In this document: positions 34,929 to 42,681 of the stretch, piece by piece | Layout: each line of letters starts with the position of its first letter | How positions within the stretch are numbered: the first letter of the stretch is position 1 | Origin: Nitrospira sp. CG24B | GTDB taxonomy: Bacteria > Nitrospirota > Nitrospiria > Nitrospirales > Nitrospiraceae | Direction: 5' to 3' | Length of the DNA: 42,681 bases | Assembly (NCBI GenBank): GCA_002869845.2 | Contig: NEWS02000004.1 | Span: 721,554-764,234 of the forward strand | The notes under the pieces: model-generated | Databases searched by the model: none | What the model saw: the letters and a program-made list of their open reading frames with translations, nothing else | Told to the model about the DNA's origin: nothing | Position numbers and translations under genes: made by a program

Positions 34929-37900
34929 ATGAGCTCGGAGTTCGACAGGCAGAACCTCATCAGCATCTTTGTGCTTGAAGCATCGGATGGGTTGGATGCC
35001 CTGGCCAAAGCTTTGCATCCTTCCGATGGGGGCGTTCCCAGCCCTCAGGAACTTACCGACCAATACATTATCGCCCATCGTATTTGCGGAGCGGCTGCCC
35101 TGTACGGCTTCAGTGGAGTCGCTCAGCTCGCTGAACATATGGAAACACTCCTTGAGCAGGTGGCGCCGACTCCGATGGCTCAATGGGATCAAACCGTTGA
35201 CTTGATGCGGAACATTACGCACAGCCTTCAGGGAATCGTTCGAGCTATCGGACAAGGCGGCGCTGAGGATGTAGAGGCCGTAGCCCGTTGTTGGACCTCG
35301 ATCAAACAACGTGAAGAAGGAATAGGCAACCCGACAGCGTCTCTGTCCTCTGTGACAACAGTCAATGAGAATTACGTGCTTCCTGAACTTGATGACGAAA
35401 TCTTATCCTACTTCATTCCCGAAGCTCAGGAGTATCTCCGTACTATAGATGAGTTGATTCTTGCGCTTCGATCCAAACAGGATGCGGAAGACTTGATCTA
35501 TCGGCTCTTTCGTACGGCGCACACCCTGAAGGGGTCGGCTTATACCGTGGGCTACCAAGTCATTGGAGATGTCGCTCGTCCGATGGAAGCTTACTTGGTC
35601 GAGGTGCACGAAAATCGCTTTCCTCTCAGCCATGACATTCTTGATCTAATGGCAAAGGCTGCTGAATTGATCCGGCTTATTCTCCAACGTGAACCAGCGA
35701 GTCTGCCGCAACTCGAGCAGGACATACCCCTTCTTCTCAATCGTCTCACCCAGGTGTTTGAAGGTACGGCTACCCAGCTTCCACCGGCGACTCACTCCTA
35801 CGACACCCAGATGCCTAGTTCGCATGCCGTCCAGTCTGAGCCCGCTGTCAACCTAGAGGCCCCAATCGCAGATTTATCCGATCGGTACGTCATTCCAGAT
35901 TTGGATTCAGAAGTGCTCTCCTACTTTATCCCTGAGGCGCAAGAATATCTGGAGCTGCTGGAAGCCAATCTTTTACGATTAGACAGAGACCCGCACAACC
36001 AGGAATGGATCAATCAGCTCTTTAGAAGCGCGCATACCTTGAAAGGATCCGCCTATACCGTTGGATTTCAGTCAATCGGCGACCTCGTTCATCATGTCGA
36101 AGACTTCATGGGAGCGGTGCGAGACGGTAGCCTCCGTGTGTTGCCAGGGCATACAGATCTCATACTTCGCGCCATCGATGTCATACGAGTGCTTATGCGC
36201 AGAGACCTCACGAAGGTGGATGACACGAGGCATCGCTTCGATGCGGCACGGACTGAGCTGAGACGATTGGATCAGGGGAGCGCCAACGAGACGGTGGCGG
36301 CACCTGCACGCCATGACACCACTGGTTCAACGATTATAAACCAGTCCGGAAGTGACCAGTCTCATCGGCAGGAAGAGGGCCTTCCAAACGAGAAATCCGG
36401 AGAGGAACGTGAGGTCATCCGTGTCAGTTATGTACGACTCGAGCGACTGATGAACCTTGTCGGAGAACTCGTCATCGGACGAGGCCGATTGGAACAACGC
36501 CTGCGCGTCTTGGAACAACTATCACAGCAGGTCTTAACATTCAAGAGTCGTTTACTGGATTCCGTCCAATCTTTTTCAGATAAGCACACCTTTACCTATC
36601 AGGAGGCACCGAGTAGTTCGACTACACCTGCTGGTCAAGCCCTTCCTGCGTTCGGCGATTTTGGCAACCTTGAGCTGGACAAGTACGACGATTTCAATAT
36701 TTTGGCTCGACGTATCGGGGAAGTCACCGCCGATATCACTGAATCGATGTCGCAGCTGGATGAGTCCATCCAAAGCGCCCACGACGAGATGAGTCAACTG
36801 CAACAGTTGACGCTGGTGATGCGAGACGAAATTGCACATGCCCGCATGGTGCCAATCGGGACACCCTTCACCAGGTTTCGTCGAGCGGTCAGAGAAATCG
36901 CCAGAGCATCAAACAAGGAAGTGTCCTTGGTCACATCGGGCGAGCAGACCGAAGTGGATACTGGAATCGTGGAACGATTGGTGGATCCATTGGTACATTT
37001 GGTCAGGAATGCTGTCTATCACGGTATCGAGCCGGCGGCGGATCGAATCGCGAAGGGTAAACCGGCCGTCGGGACCGTCTACCTCCATGCGGCTCATCGT
37101 GGGAATTCAGTCATCATTGAGGTGGAAGACGATGGAGCAGGGTTGGATTTGGGGAAAATACGAGCCAAAGCCGGCAAGATGGGAGGCGCGCAATTACGCC
37201 ACATCCAAACAATGTCGGATACGGACGTCCTGCAGTTGATTTTTATGCCAGGCTTTTCCACGGCCGACAAGGTAGGGGATCAAGCAGGCCGAGGCGTCGG
37301 ACTCGATGTGGTCAAACAAGTGATTGAAGGCATGAACGGGCATATCGATGTGGAATCTGAGCCCGGTATTGGCACCAAATTTACCTTACATCTTCCGCTC
37401 ACCCTCCTGATCGCAACTGCGTTGCTCGTGCGAGTCGGCACTGAAACATATGCGATTCCGCTCGCGAGCATCCAGGAAGTCACGATGCCGACACCTTCCT
37501 CCGTGCGACAGGAAGGTCATCGCACAGTCTTACAGATCAACGAACAAATGATTGAAATACACTCTCTCCATAACATCCTTCGTCGACAGCCGGGAGTTGT
37601 TGATTGGACCATGCCCGTGGTGATCGTTCGGACCGCGGGAACGACGATGGGATTAGCCGTCGACGAACTGTTGGGCCGCCAAGAAATCGTCATTAAACGC
37701 CTTGGATCACTGAAACCGTTGGAGCATTCATGTTTTGGAGGCGCGACTATCGATCCAGAAGGACGGGTTGTTCTTGTTCTCGATCCAAACCGGTTGACGA
37801 CGAGAGAGCTGAAGGAATCGGTTGCCCACACGCTCTTTTTCAAAACCACGCCGCTGTCGAAACAGTCTTCACCACAAGAGCAATTGTCGAATGAGCCGCA

Positions 37901-38285
37901 AGAGGCCCGCCTACTCTTGATAGACGATTCATTGAGCATTCGCAAGTTCGTAGGAAGGATGTTGGAGTTGGCCGGATATCCGTTTGATACGGCAGTTGAC
38001 GGAGAAGATGGACTTCGAAAGGCATCAACGACTAATTATCGGATGATCCTCACCGATCTCGAAATGCCAAAGCTCAACGGATTTGAAGTAATTCAAGCTC
38101 TCAGAAGCCGCCCGGAAACCAGACAAACGCCGGTGGTCGTCATGACGACGAGGGCGCGAGACAAGCATCGGCAGATGGCGATCAACCTCGGTGCTAATTC
38201 GTACATCGCCAAGCCAGTAGAAGAACGGATGTTGTTGCAGGAGGTGGCACGATGGCTTGGAAAGGCTCCCGTGCTGCGCAAGTAA
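34929..38285 (+). CDS. CheA-type hybrid histidine kinase with three HPt domains and a receiver (PilL/ChpA-like)
   Basis: An 1118-residue kinase from ATG 34929 behind GAGGGA. HPt domains sit at about 1-105 (H50 in AHRICGAAALYG), 145-255 (H198 in AHTLKGSAYTVGY) and 320-430 (H369 in AHTLKGSAYTVGF); the second and third share nearly the same sequence around the histidine. Then come the dimerisation helices, the HATPase (N-box near 688-700, LVHLVRNAVYHGIE; G-box GVGLDVVKQVIEGM), a CheW-like domain (about 825-965) and a C-terminal receiver with D1043. This layout resembles the Pil-Chp and Frz-like kinases. It should phosphorylate the CheY-like proteins at either side. Confidence 0.94.
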   Translation: MSSEFDRQNLISIFVLEASDGLDALAKALHPSDGGVPSPQELTDQYIIAHRICGAAALYGFSGVAQLAEHMETLLEQVAPTPMAQWDQTVDLMRNITHSLQGIVRAIGQGGAEDVEAVARCWTSIKQREEGIGNPTASLSSVTTVNENYVLPELDDEILSYFIPEAQEYLRTIDELILALRSKQDAEDLIYRLFRTAHTLKGSAYTVGYQVIGDVARPMEAYLVEVHENRFPLSHDILDLMAKAAELIRLILQREPASLPQLEQDIPLLLNRLTQVFEGTATQLPPATHSYDTQMPSSHAVQSEPAVNLEAPIADLSDRYVIPDLDSEVLSYFIPEAQEYLELLEANLLRLDRDPHNQEWINQLFRSAHTLKGSAYTVGFQSIGDLVHHVEDFMGAVRDGSLRVLPGHTDLILRAIDVIRVLMRRDLTKVDDTRHRFDAARTELRRLDQGSANETVAAPARHDTTGSTIINQSGSDQSHRQEEGLPNEKSGEEREVIRVSYVRLERLMNLVGELVIGRGRLEQRLRVLEQLSQQVLTFKSRLLDSVQSFSDKHTFTYQEAPSSSTTPAGQALPAFGDFGNLELDKYDDFNILARRIGEVTADITESMSQLDESIQSAHDEMSQLQQLTLVMRDEIAHARMVPIGTPFTRFRRAVREIARASNKEVSLVTSGEQTEVDTGIVERLVDPLVHLVRNAVYHGIEPAADRIAKGKPAVGTVYLHAAHRGNSVIIEVEDDGAGLDLGKIRAKAGKMGGAQLRHIQTMSDTDVLQLIFMPGFSTADKVGDQAGRGVGLDVVKQVIEGMNGHIDVESEPGIGTKFTLHLPLTLLIATALLVRVGTETYAIPLASIQEVTMPTPSSVRQEGHRTVLQINEQMIEIHSLHNILRRQPGVVDWTMPVVIVRTAGTTMGLAVDELLGRQEIVIKRLGSLKPLEHSCFGGATIDPEGRVVLVLDPNRLTTRELKESVAHTLFFKTTPLSKQSSPQEQLSNEPQEARLLLIDDSLSIRKFVGRMLELAGYPFDTAVDGEDGLRKASTTNYRMILTDLEMPKLNGFEVIQALRSRPETRQTPVVVMTTRARDKHRQMAINLGANSYIAKPVEERMLLQEVARWLGKAPVLRK

Positions 38286-38373
38286 CCTTGCGGAAATACT
38301 CGTATCGATTGACGAAATGAGGCTTGTTACAGAGAATGAGTAAAACGGTCTTGGCTTGGGCGTCCGGGAACCA

Positions 38374-38886
38374 ATGACAGGAATTTCGTTGTTAGCTTCT
38401 CCATCACGATTTCTCATTGTGTTATTTGGCGGACGGTATCTCGCCTTGGATGCCGAATCGATACAGGGAGTAGTGACGCTCGAAGAGGTTGGATCCCTTG
38501 ACGATCCAACGATTCACGGTCTGGTGTATAAAGCCATCAATCTGGCTGATCGATTGAAGATATTGAATAATCAAGGTTCAGCGCATAGCCGTATTGTGCT
38601 GCTTTCGGAGCGAGGCGTGCAGGGGAGCATTCGAGTCACCACGGTGCAGGGATGGCTAGAACTCCATCCCTCTCAAGTCCTGCCGCTTTCCCCTCAGTTC
38701 TGTGGACCGGAGCGACGTTGGTACCGAGGCATGATCCTATTCGAAAACAGTATTGCGTTGGTGCTCAATACAAGCTGGGTTCTCGATAAGCAGGTGGCGA
38801 GCGTAGAGGACAGTGGGGGACAAGGAGGCGTACCTCGACTCGTAGCGGCCCCAAAGATGTCCGTGAACAATAGCCAGGTATGCTGA
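38374..38886 (+). CDS. Divergent CheW-like protein
   Basis: A 170-residue protein with a CheW-fold outline: FLIVLFGGRYLALDAESIQGVVTLEE at the start and GMILFENSIALVLNTSWVL near the end, but poor match to the conserved core (the NLRG region reads YKAINLADRL). ATG 38374 is preceded by GGGAACC. It overlaps the next CheW-like gene by seven bases. It may bind receptor or CheA in the same array without standard coupling. Confidence 0.65.
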   Translation: MTGISLLASPSRFLIVLFGGRYLALDAESIQGVVTLEEVGSLDDPTIHGLVYKAINLADRLKILNNQGSAHSRIVLLSERGVQGSIRVTTVQGWLELHPSQVLPLSPQFCGPERRWYRGMILFENSIALVLNTSWVLDKQVASVEDSGGQGGVPRLVAAPKMSVNNSQVC

Positions 38887-39326
38887 GGACTGGTCACAAT
38901 CATCATCGGGGGACGGCGCGTCAATCATATCAGCTGTTGGTATTTTTCGTGGGGGGGAGGCGATTGGCGGTGAAGGCAGTGGATGTATCGGGCATTTCCC
39001 AGTGGGCTGAACCTATTCCGGTCGCTGGTCAAACTCCCTTTATCACATCAGTCGTTCGCCAGGGGCAGACGGTGTTACCGGTATTTGACCTGGCCGCATC
39101 ACTTCGTCTTACCGTGCAAGGAAGCAGTCCCTTGTGCCTGAGAGTGAAGCATTCTCTCGGAGAAATGGCAATGTACATAGATGAAGAGATTCCAGTCCTT
39201 CATGCTTTGGACCCTGCCGCGCTTCAACCATACCACGGCAAAGATTTGCCGTCCGATGGCAGTTATACCAATGGCCTTGATGAAATCCCTATTCTCTCAG
39301 TATCACAACTAGGTTTTAATAAGTAA
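38880..39326 (+). CDS. Second divergent CheW-like protein
   Basis: A 148-residue protein translationally overlapping the previous one. QLLVFFVGGRRLAVKAVDVSGI and VVRQGQTVLPVFDLAASLRL follow the CheW pattern, although the NLRG hinge is lost and the sequence is short. The last 40 residues are mixed. Three CheW-type proteins for a single kinase suggest a specialised or multi-receptor array. Confidence 0.65.
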   Translation: MLRTGHNHHRGTARQSYQLLVFFVGGRRLAVKAVDVSGISQWAEPIPVAGQTPFITSVVRQGQTVLPVFDLAASLRLTVQGSSPLCLRVKHSLGEMAMYIDEEIPVLHALDPAALQPYHGKDLPSDGSYTNGLDEIPILSVSQLGFNK

Positions 39327-39364
39327 TTATTACTTGTGTGCAGGGATGAGCGAAAGGTGCAGGC

Positions 39365-40561
39365 ATGCCGAAGATCTTAGTAGCCGATGACAGTATCGCA
39401 GTTCGTAAGGTGGCTGAACGACTATTGACTGAGGCTGGACTCGGCGTCACGCTTGCGGCAAACGGAGAAGAAGCGCTGGCCTATTTAGCAAAGGAACGGC
39501 CGGACGTTGTCGTGTCCGATGTCATCATGCCGGATAAGAGTGGGTATGAAGTGTGTGCATTTGTCCGTGGACACGCAACCCTCGCCTCGACGCCTGTATT
39601 GCTCATTTCTGGGATCGTAAACCACGAAGTGACCAAACAGGCCGAATCTTGCCGCGCGGATGGCGTATTAAAGAAACCCTTTCAAGGTACATCCCTCAAG
39701 GATCGAGTCCTCGAGCTAATAGCAAAACGACAGTCATTCGCACCAGCCTCCGTCGCTGAGCCTGTTTCCGCCCCTCTGGCGGCCGTTGGTGAACCGACGA
39801 TTCAGATGGCAACGCAACCGCTACAGGGACTGCACCGGGAAGTTCACAAACCTACAGAGATTGAAGAACAGTTACGGGTGGAACGGGCTCACTCCGAAGA
39901 ACTTACCAAACGGCTGTCTGAGTCCTCGGAACAGCTCGCCAGGGCCAAGACTAGTGAAGTGCAGTTGGTAGCCGAGCGCACACGTCTCAACGAGCTTCAG
40001 GCGACACTCACCAAGGTCGAGCAACAAGTATCAAGAATCCCCGAACTGGAAGCAGCACTGAAAGCGGAACAGGATGCAGTCAGTGCATTCAAAGAGGAAG
40101 CTGTGCAGTGGCAGAAATCTTCTGCTCGAATCGCAGAACTGGAGTCCACTCTGCATGCGGAACGAACCGCCGCAGAGCAACTAGTGCAACAACTGGCTGA
40201 ATCAGAGCAGATAGCCACCAGGACACGAGAGGCAGAAGCAAGACTCGCAAATGCAGAACAGCTGACAGCCGAACTTCATCAGAAACTTCAGGATCTCGAG
40301 GCTGAACTGCTGACCGAACGGCGGAAGGGGGCAGAGGCAGTCGGACAGCTTCAAGAATTAGAGCAAGTTGCGATGAATGTTCAGGCAATGGAAGAACTTT
40401 TAACCGTAGAACGAGATCGCAGCGGTACCCTCGCTCAACGAGCAACCGAAGCCGAACAAGCCGCCGAAAGTGCCACAAAACGGCTCGAGGAAATGGCACG
40501 CAAGTTAGGTGAGATTGCAAGCTTGGCCTCTCAACTTGGAAGCGGGAGGGGGCAATCCTGA
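39365..40561 (+). CDS. Response regulator with long coiled-coil output
   Basis: A 398-residue protein. Residues 1-120 are a receiver (ILVADDSIAVRKVAERLL, D52 in VVVSDVIMPDKSGY, K104 in VLKKPF). After a Pro/Ala-rich linker, residues about 150-390 are a continuous Glu/Leu/Ala/Gln/Arg-rich coiled coil with heptad-like EQL/AEL repeats (QLVQQLAESEQIATR). No DNA-binding or enzymatic domain is present. It is probably a phosphorylation-controlled scaffold or polar-localisation protein, similar in idea to FrzS-like proteins, although homology is not claimed. Confidence 0.88.
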   Translation: MPKILVADDSIAVRKVAERLLTEAGLGVTLAANGEEALAYLAKERPDVVVSDVIMPDKSGYEVCAFVRGHATLASTPVLLISGIVNHEVTKQAESCRADGVLKKPFQGTSLKDRVLELIAKRQSFAPASVAEPVSAPLAAVGEPTIQMATQPLQGLHREVHKPTEIEEQLRVERAHSEELTKRLSESSEQLARAKTSEVQLVAERTRLNELQATLTKVEQQVSRIPELEAALKAEQDAVSAFKEEAVQWQKSSARIAELESTLHAERTAAEQLVQQLAESEQIATRTREAEARLANAEQLTAELHQKLQDLEAELLTERRKGAEAVGQLQELEQVAMNVQAMEELLTVERDRSGTLAQRATEAEQAAESATKRLEEMARKLGEIASLASQLGSGRGQS

Positions 40562-40615
40562 TCCAGGTAGTCGAAATGCTTAGATGGTCGTCTTCTTGCT
40601 AAAAGGCCACCGCCG

Positions 40616-41560
40616 ATGTCCGTTGAAACTGAAGATGCGTTCCAGAAAGAACTAGTTGAACTGTTCGTTCAAGAGGCACAGGAATGGCTTCAGCAAATTC
40701 ACGTTGCCCTTGATGAGCTACAGCAATCGCCCCCTTCCGAACGCCATCGTGCCTTGGCTCAGACGATCAAGGTTGGTGTTACAAACCTCGGTGGATCGGC
40801 AGCCACGCTCAAACTGAGTGATGTCGAGCGAGCGAGTTTCTCAGCCCTTCCTTTTGTGGAAGCCGTTCAAGACCCTTCCGCTCGAATCTCCACTGATGAC
40901 TTCATCGCGCTCTGCAAACAACTGGGGCACATTCATGGAGCCCTGACCCGAGCAACGGGTGTGATATTTGAGGAAAAAGATGTCCCAGCGCCTTCCAAAG
41001 ATCCGCCGACGATGATCCCGACCAAGGAGTTTTTGATATTACTGCGTGGGCTCAAAGATGAAGGTATCACGTCCAACGCATTCCATCGTAATTTGGTTCA
41101 GACAATGCTGGCCCAGGCAGAAGGCTTAATGGAGCGAGGGGTTGAACAATGCAATATGTCATCCATCCATGAGTTTCTTGAGCGGTCTGCTGAGGGAGAG
41201 CAAGGCTTTCTGGATGTCGTTCGACAAGAACTTCCACATCTGACCGCCATCATTCAGACCCTTAAGGCTAGTGGCGACGCCCTTAGTACGCCGTCCTCAG
41301 ACTTGCAGAACGCAGTTGAACGTGTCGCGCAGTTATGGTCTGCAGCTCAGCAGGTCAATGCCTCCCATGCGATGCTGTTTTTCATGGGACTGCATAGTCT
41401 CCTCACAATCGTCACGCAGCACCGCATGCTCGTGGGAGCCACACGCTATGACGCCATCCAAGCACGGTTGGACCAGAGCCTAAAAGGGATTGAGGAATGG
41501 GCGGCCAACAGACGCATGGAGCGCATAGCAATACAGCGTGTCTTGCCATGCGCTTCATAA
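40616..41560 (+). CDS. HPt-like protein lacking the phosphorylatable histidine
   Basis: A 314-residue mostly helical protein. Residues 10-75 resemble the HPt domains of the CheA encoded upstream: LVELFVQEAQEWLQQIHVALDEL matches FIPEAQEYL.xI, and TNLGGSAATLKL aligns with HTLKGSAYTVGY. The His is T56 and the Lys is G59, so phosphotransfer is not expected. The rest is helical without a motif I know. It may be a structural partner or phosphorylation-independent adaptor of the array. Start ATG 40616 has no strong ribosome binding site. Confidence 0.6.
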   Translation: MSVETEDAFQKELVELFVQEAQEWLQQIHVALDELQQSPPSERHRALAQTIKVGVTNLGGSAATLKLSDVERASFSALPFVEAVQDPSARISTDDFIALCKQLGHIHGALTRATGVIFEEKDVPAPSKDPPTMIPTKEFLILLRGLKDEGITSNAFHRNLVQTMLAQAEGLMERGVEQCNMSSIHEFLERSAEGEQGFLDVVRQELPHLTAIIQTLKASGDALSTPSSDLQNAVERVAQLWSAAQQVNASHAMLFFMGLHSLLTIVTQHRMLVGATRYDAIQARLDQSLKGIEEWAANRRMERIAIQRVLPCAS

Positions 41561-41603
41561 AGCCACATGCTGACTGGGGTACTGAAATAAAAGGGACCTC
41601 CTA

Positions 41604-42482
41604 GTGCCACTTGCCAATGCGGTACAAGGTCATGATGAGACTCGGAATTCAGCCTACGAGCTTCATTGGGGGTTGCGTCTGCGCCCATTTGAAAATGTGC
41701 CAGATCCAAAGTTTTATGTCCCATCGGCCAAACATGAAGCGGCCATGGAACGAATGCTGTACGGAATTCATGCTCGAAAAGGGATTGTAATGCTGACCGG
41801 TGAGATTGGAAGCGGGAAAACGCTCCTCAGTCGTGCCGTAATTCTCAAGCTTCCTCGATCACGGTATGAGGTCGGACTCGTGTCGAACCCAACTATCCTA
41901 GGGAATGAATTTCTTAGTGAGATCTTGTTTCAACTTGGATTGGATCCCCACGGGACACGGGTGGAGCAGTTGCGTCGTCTGAACGATCAACTGCTTGCCA
42001 ACTACCATCGAAATATCGACACAGTTGTTGTAGTGGATGAAGCCCAGGCTATCGAACATGACCGTTTATTTGAAGAACTACGCCTCCTCAGCAACTTTCA
42101 GTTAAATGACCGGTTTCTCATCACCCTTGTGCTCGTAGGACAACCTGAGCTGCGAGAGCGTATCACGCGCATTCCTCAACTTGCTCAGCGGGTGGCCATT
42201 CAACACCACATCGATTATTTGGATCGCGCCGAGACGAAAGCCTATATCCTCGCTCGCCTCACGGCTGCCGGAAGCGAATTGGGGATATTCTCACCACGCG
42301 CGATTTCCTCCATTTATCATCGCACCGGAGGTGTATGTCGATTGATCAACTCGCTTTGCGACTTGTGTCTCTACTTCGGACATGTTTCGGGAGCACGTCA
42401 GATCAGACGTGCATTGGTGGAGAAAGTCGGAAATGAATTGCTGCATCGACCAGAGAATCATGGCGTGGGGGTGCTATCGTGA
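41604..42482 (+). CDS. ExeA-like AAA+ ATPase
   Basis: A 292-residue ATPase with GTG start behind AAGGGA. ELHWGLRLRPFENVPDPKFYVPS is the ExeA-type entry motif, followed by Walker A TGEIGSGKTLLSRAV, Walker B TVVVVDEAQAI, and sensor LVLVGQPELRER; AAQRVAIQHH-like and GGVCRLINSLCDLCL complete the fold. ExeA proteins power peptidoglycan passage of type II secretion; close relatives also sit with pilus or chemosensory genes, where the role is unproven. It has no PG-binding domain here. It overlaps the next start codon by four bases. Confidence 0.85.
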   Translation: MPLANAVQGHDETRNSAYELHWGLRLRPFENVPDPKFYVPSAKHEAAMERMLYGIHARKGIVMLTGEIGSGKTLLSRAVILKLPRSRYEVGLVSNPTILGNEFLSEILFQLGLDPHGTRVEQLRRLNDQLLANYHRNIDTVVVVDEAQAIEHDRLFEELRLLSNFQLNDRFLITLVLVGQPELRERITRIPQLAQRVAIQHHIDYLDRAETKAYILARLTAAGSELGIFSPRAISSIYHRTGGVCRLINSLCDLCLYFGHVSGARQIRRALVEKVGNELLHRPENHGVGVLS

Positions 42483-42681
42483 CAACCTGGTATCACGCGG
42501 CAGAACAGGTGGTGGGGGAGATAGCGACTGCCGTTCAGGAGCATCGTTCCATATCTCTCGAACGACTTGAAGCTCTTGCAGGACATGTCGTGTCATCGCT
42601 GCAGCGCAACGATGAGCTCGTGGTAGAAGCACTTTCAGGACCGGCCGGACCACCACTCATCAACAATCTAATCAATGTGGC
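42479..42681 (+). CDS. N-terminus of a further operon protein, possibly HD-GYP type
   Basis: A frame open from GTG 42479 (GTGA overlap with the ATPase stop) to the window edge, 67 residues seen. The sequence (EQVVGEIATAVQEHRSISLE, SSLQRNDELVVEALSG, PPLINNLINV) resembles the start of HD-domain proteins near chemosensory clusters, where LINNxxNV comes just before the HD core. With no HD motif in view this remains a guess; the c-di-GMP link is uncertain. Confidence 0.45.
   Translation, partial: MTTWYHAAEQVVGEIATAVQEHRSISLERLEALAGHVVSSLQRNDELVVEALSGPAGPPLINNLINV

Overview
The window looks like a chromosomal segment of a Gram-negative bacterium, most likely Nitrospirota of the Nitrospira type. 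That assignment is an inference. It rests on moderately GC-rich sequence, many secreted proteins and lipoproteins, a Tat lipoprotein, a sigma-54 activator, a Tfp/Che-like chemosensory cluster and several proteins that resemble Nitrospira hypotheticals I recall. No rRNA, tRNA or CRISPR array was seen.

Layout. 1-350: right end of an IS1595-type element. 557-4329: a GAF-GAF-PAS sigma-54 activator and a secreted coiled-coil protein. 4527-9119: a stress locus with a -24/-12 promoter, a STAS protein, an ECF sigma factor, a zinc-binding anti-sigma factor, a YHS protein, a secreted methionine-rich repeat peptide, a terminator, then a membrane cytochrome b, a Tat-exported molybdopterin lipoprotein and a membrane-anchored thioredoxin. 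The gene set closely parallels the reactive-chlorine response of Azospira suillum (SigF/NrsF, MrpX, YedY1/YedZ1), in which a Met-rich periplasmic peptide is oxidised by hypochlorite and repaired by a methionine sulfoxide reductase. 9123-15750: a GT2 glycosyltransferase, a full-length Lhr helicase carrying three in-frame repeat-like segments, a DUF3015-like lipoprotein and an unknown protein. 15883-17250: an IS256-family element with broken genes around it. 18176-20936: an MFS/MHS transporter and a cytochrome P450. 21023-21158: a short MITE-like element. 21352-25649: a lysozyme-fold transglycosylase-like protein, a DUF2314 protein, an unannotated 26-residue membrane peptide, and a methyltransferase-glycosyltransferase fusion with a second methyltransferase. 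25698-26294: ndk with a clear promoter and terminator. 26513-31514: gcvH, lpdA, a ComEA-like HhH protein, a TyrRS-CbiZ chimera and cobQ, the last four closely spaced.

32013-42681 is one long co-directional chemosensory-type operon: CheY-like regulator, CheW, a membrane MCP, a CheA hybrid with three HPt modules plus CheW and REC, two divergent CheW-like proteins, a REC protein with a long coiled coil, an HPt-like protein lacking its histidine, an ExeA-like ATPase, and the start of a gene that runs off the window and may encode an HD-GYP protein. No CheR or CheB is visible, so the array may control pili, secretion or c-di-GMP rather than classical adaptive chemotaxis.

The strongest leads are the putative oxidant-defence locus with its sigma-54-type promoter, the TyrRS-CbiZ fusion, the MITE-like element, the repeat segments inside lhr, and the small membrane peptide.
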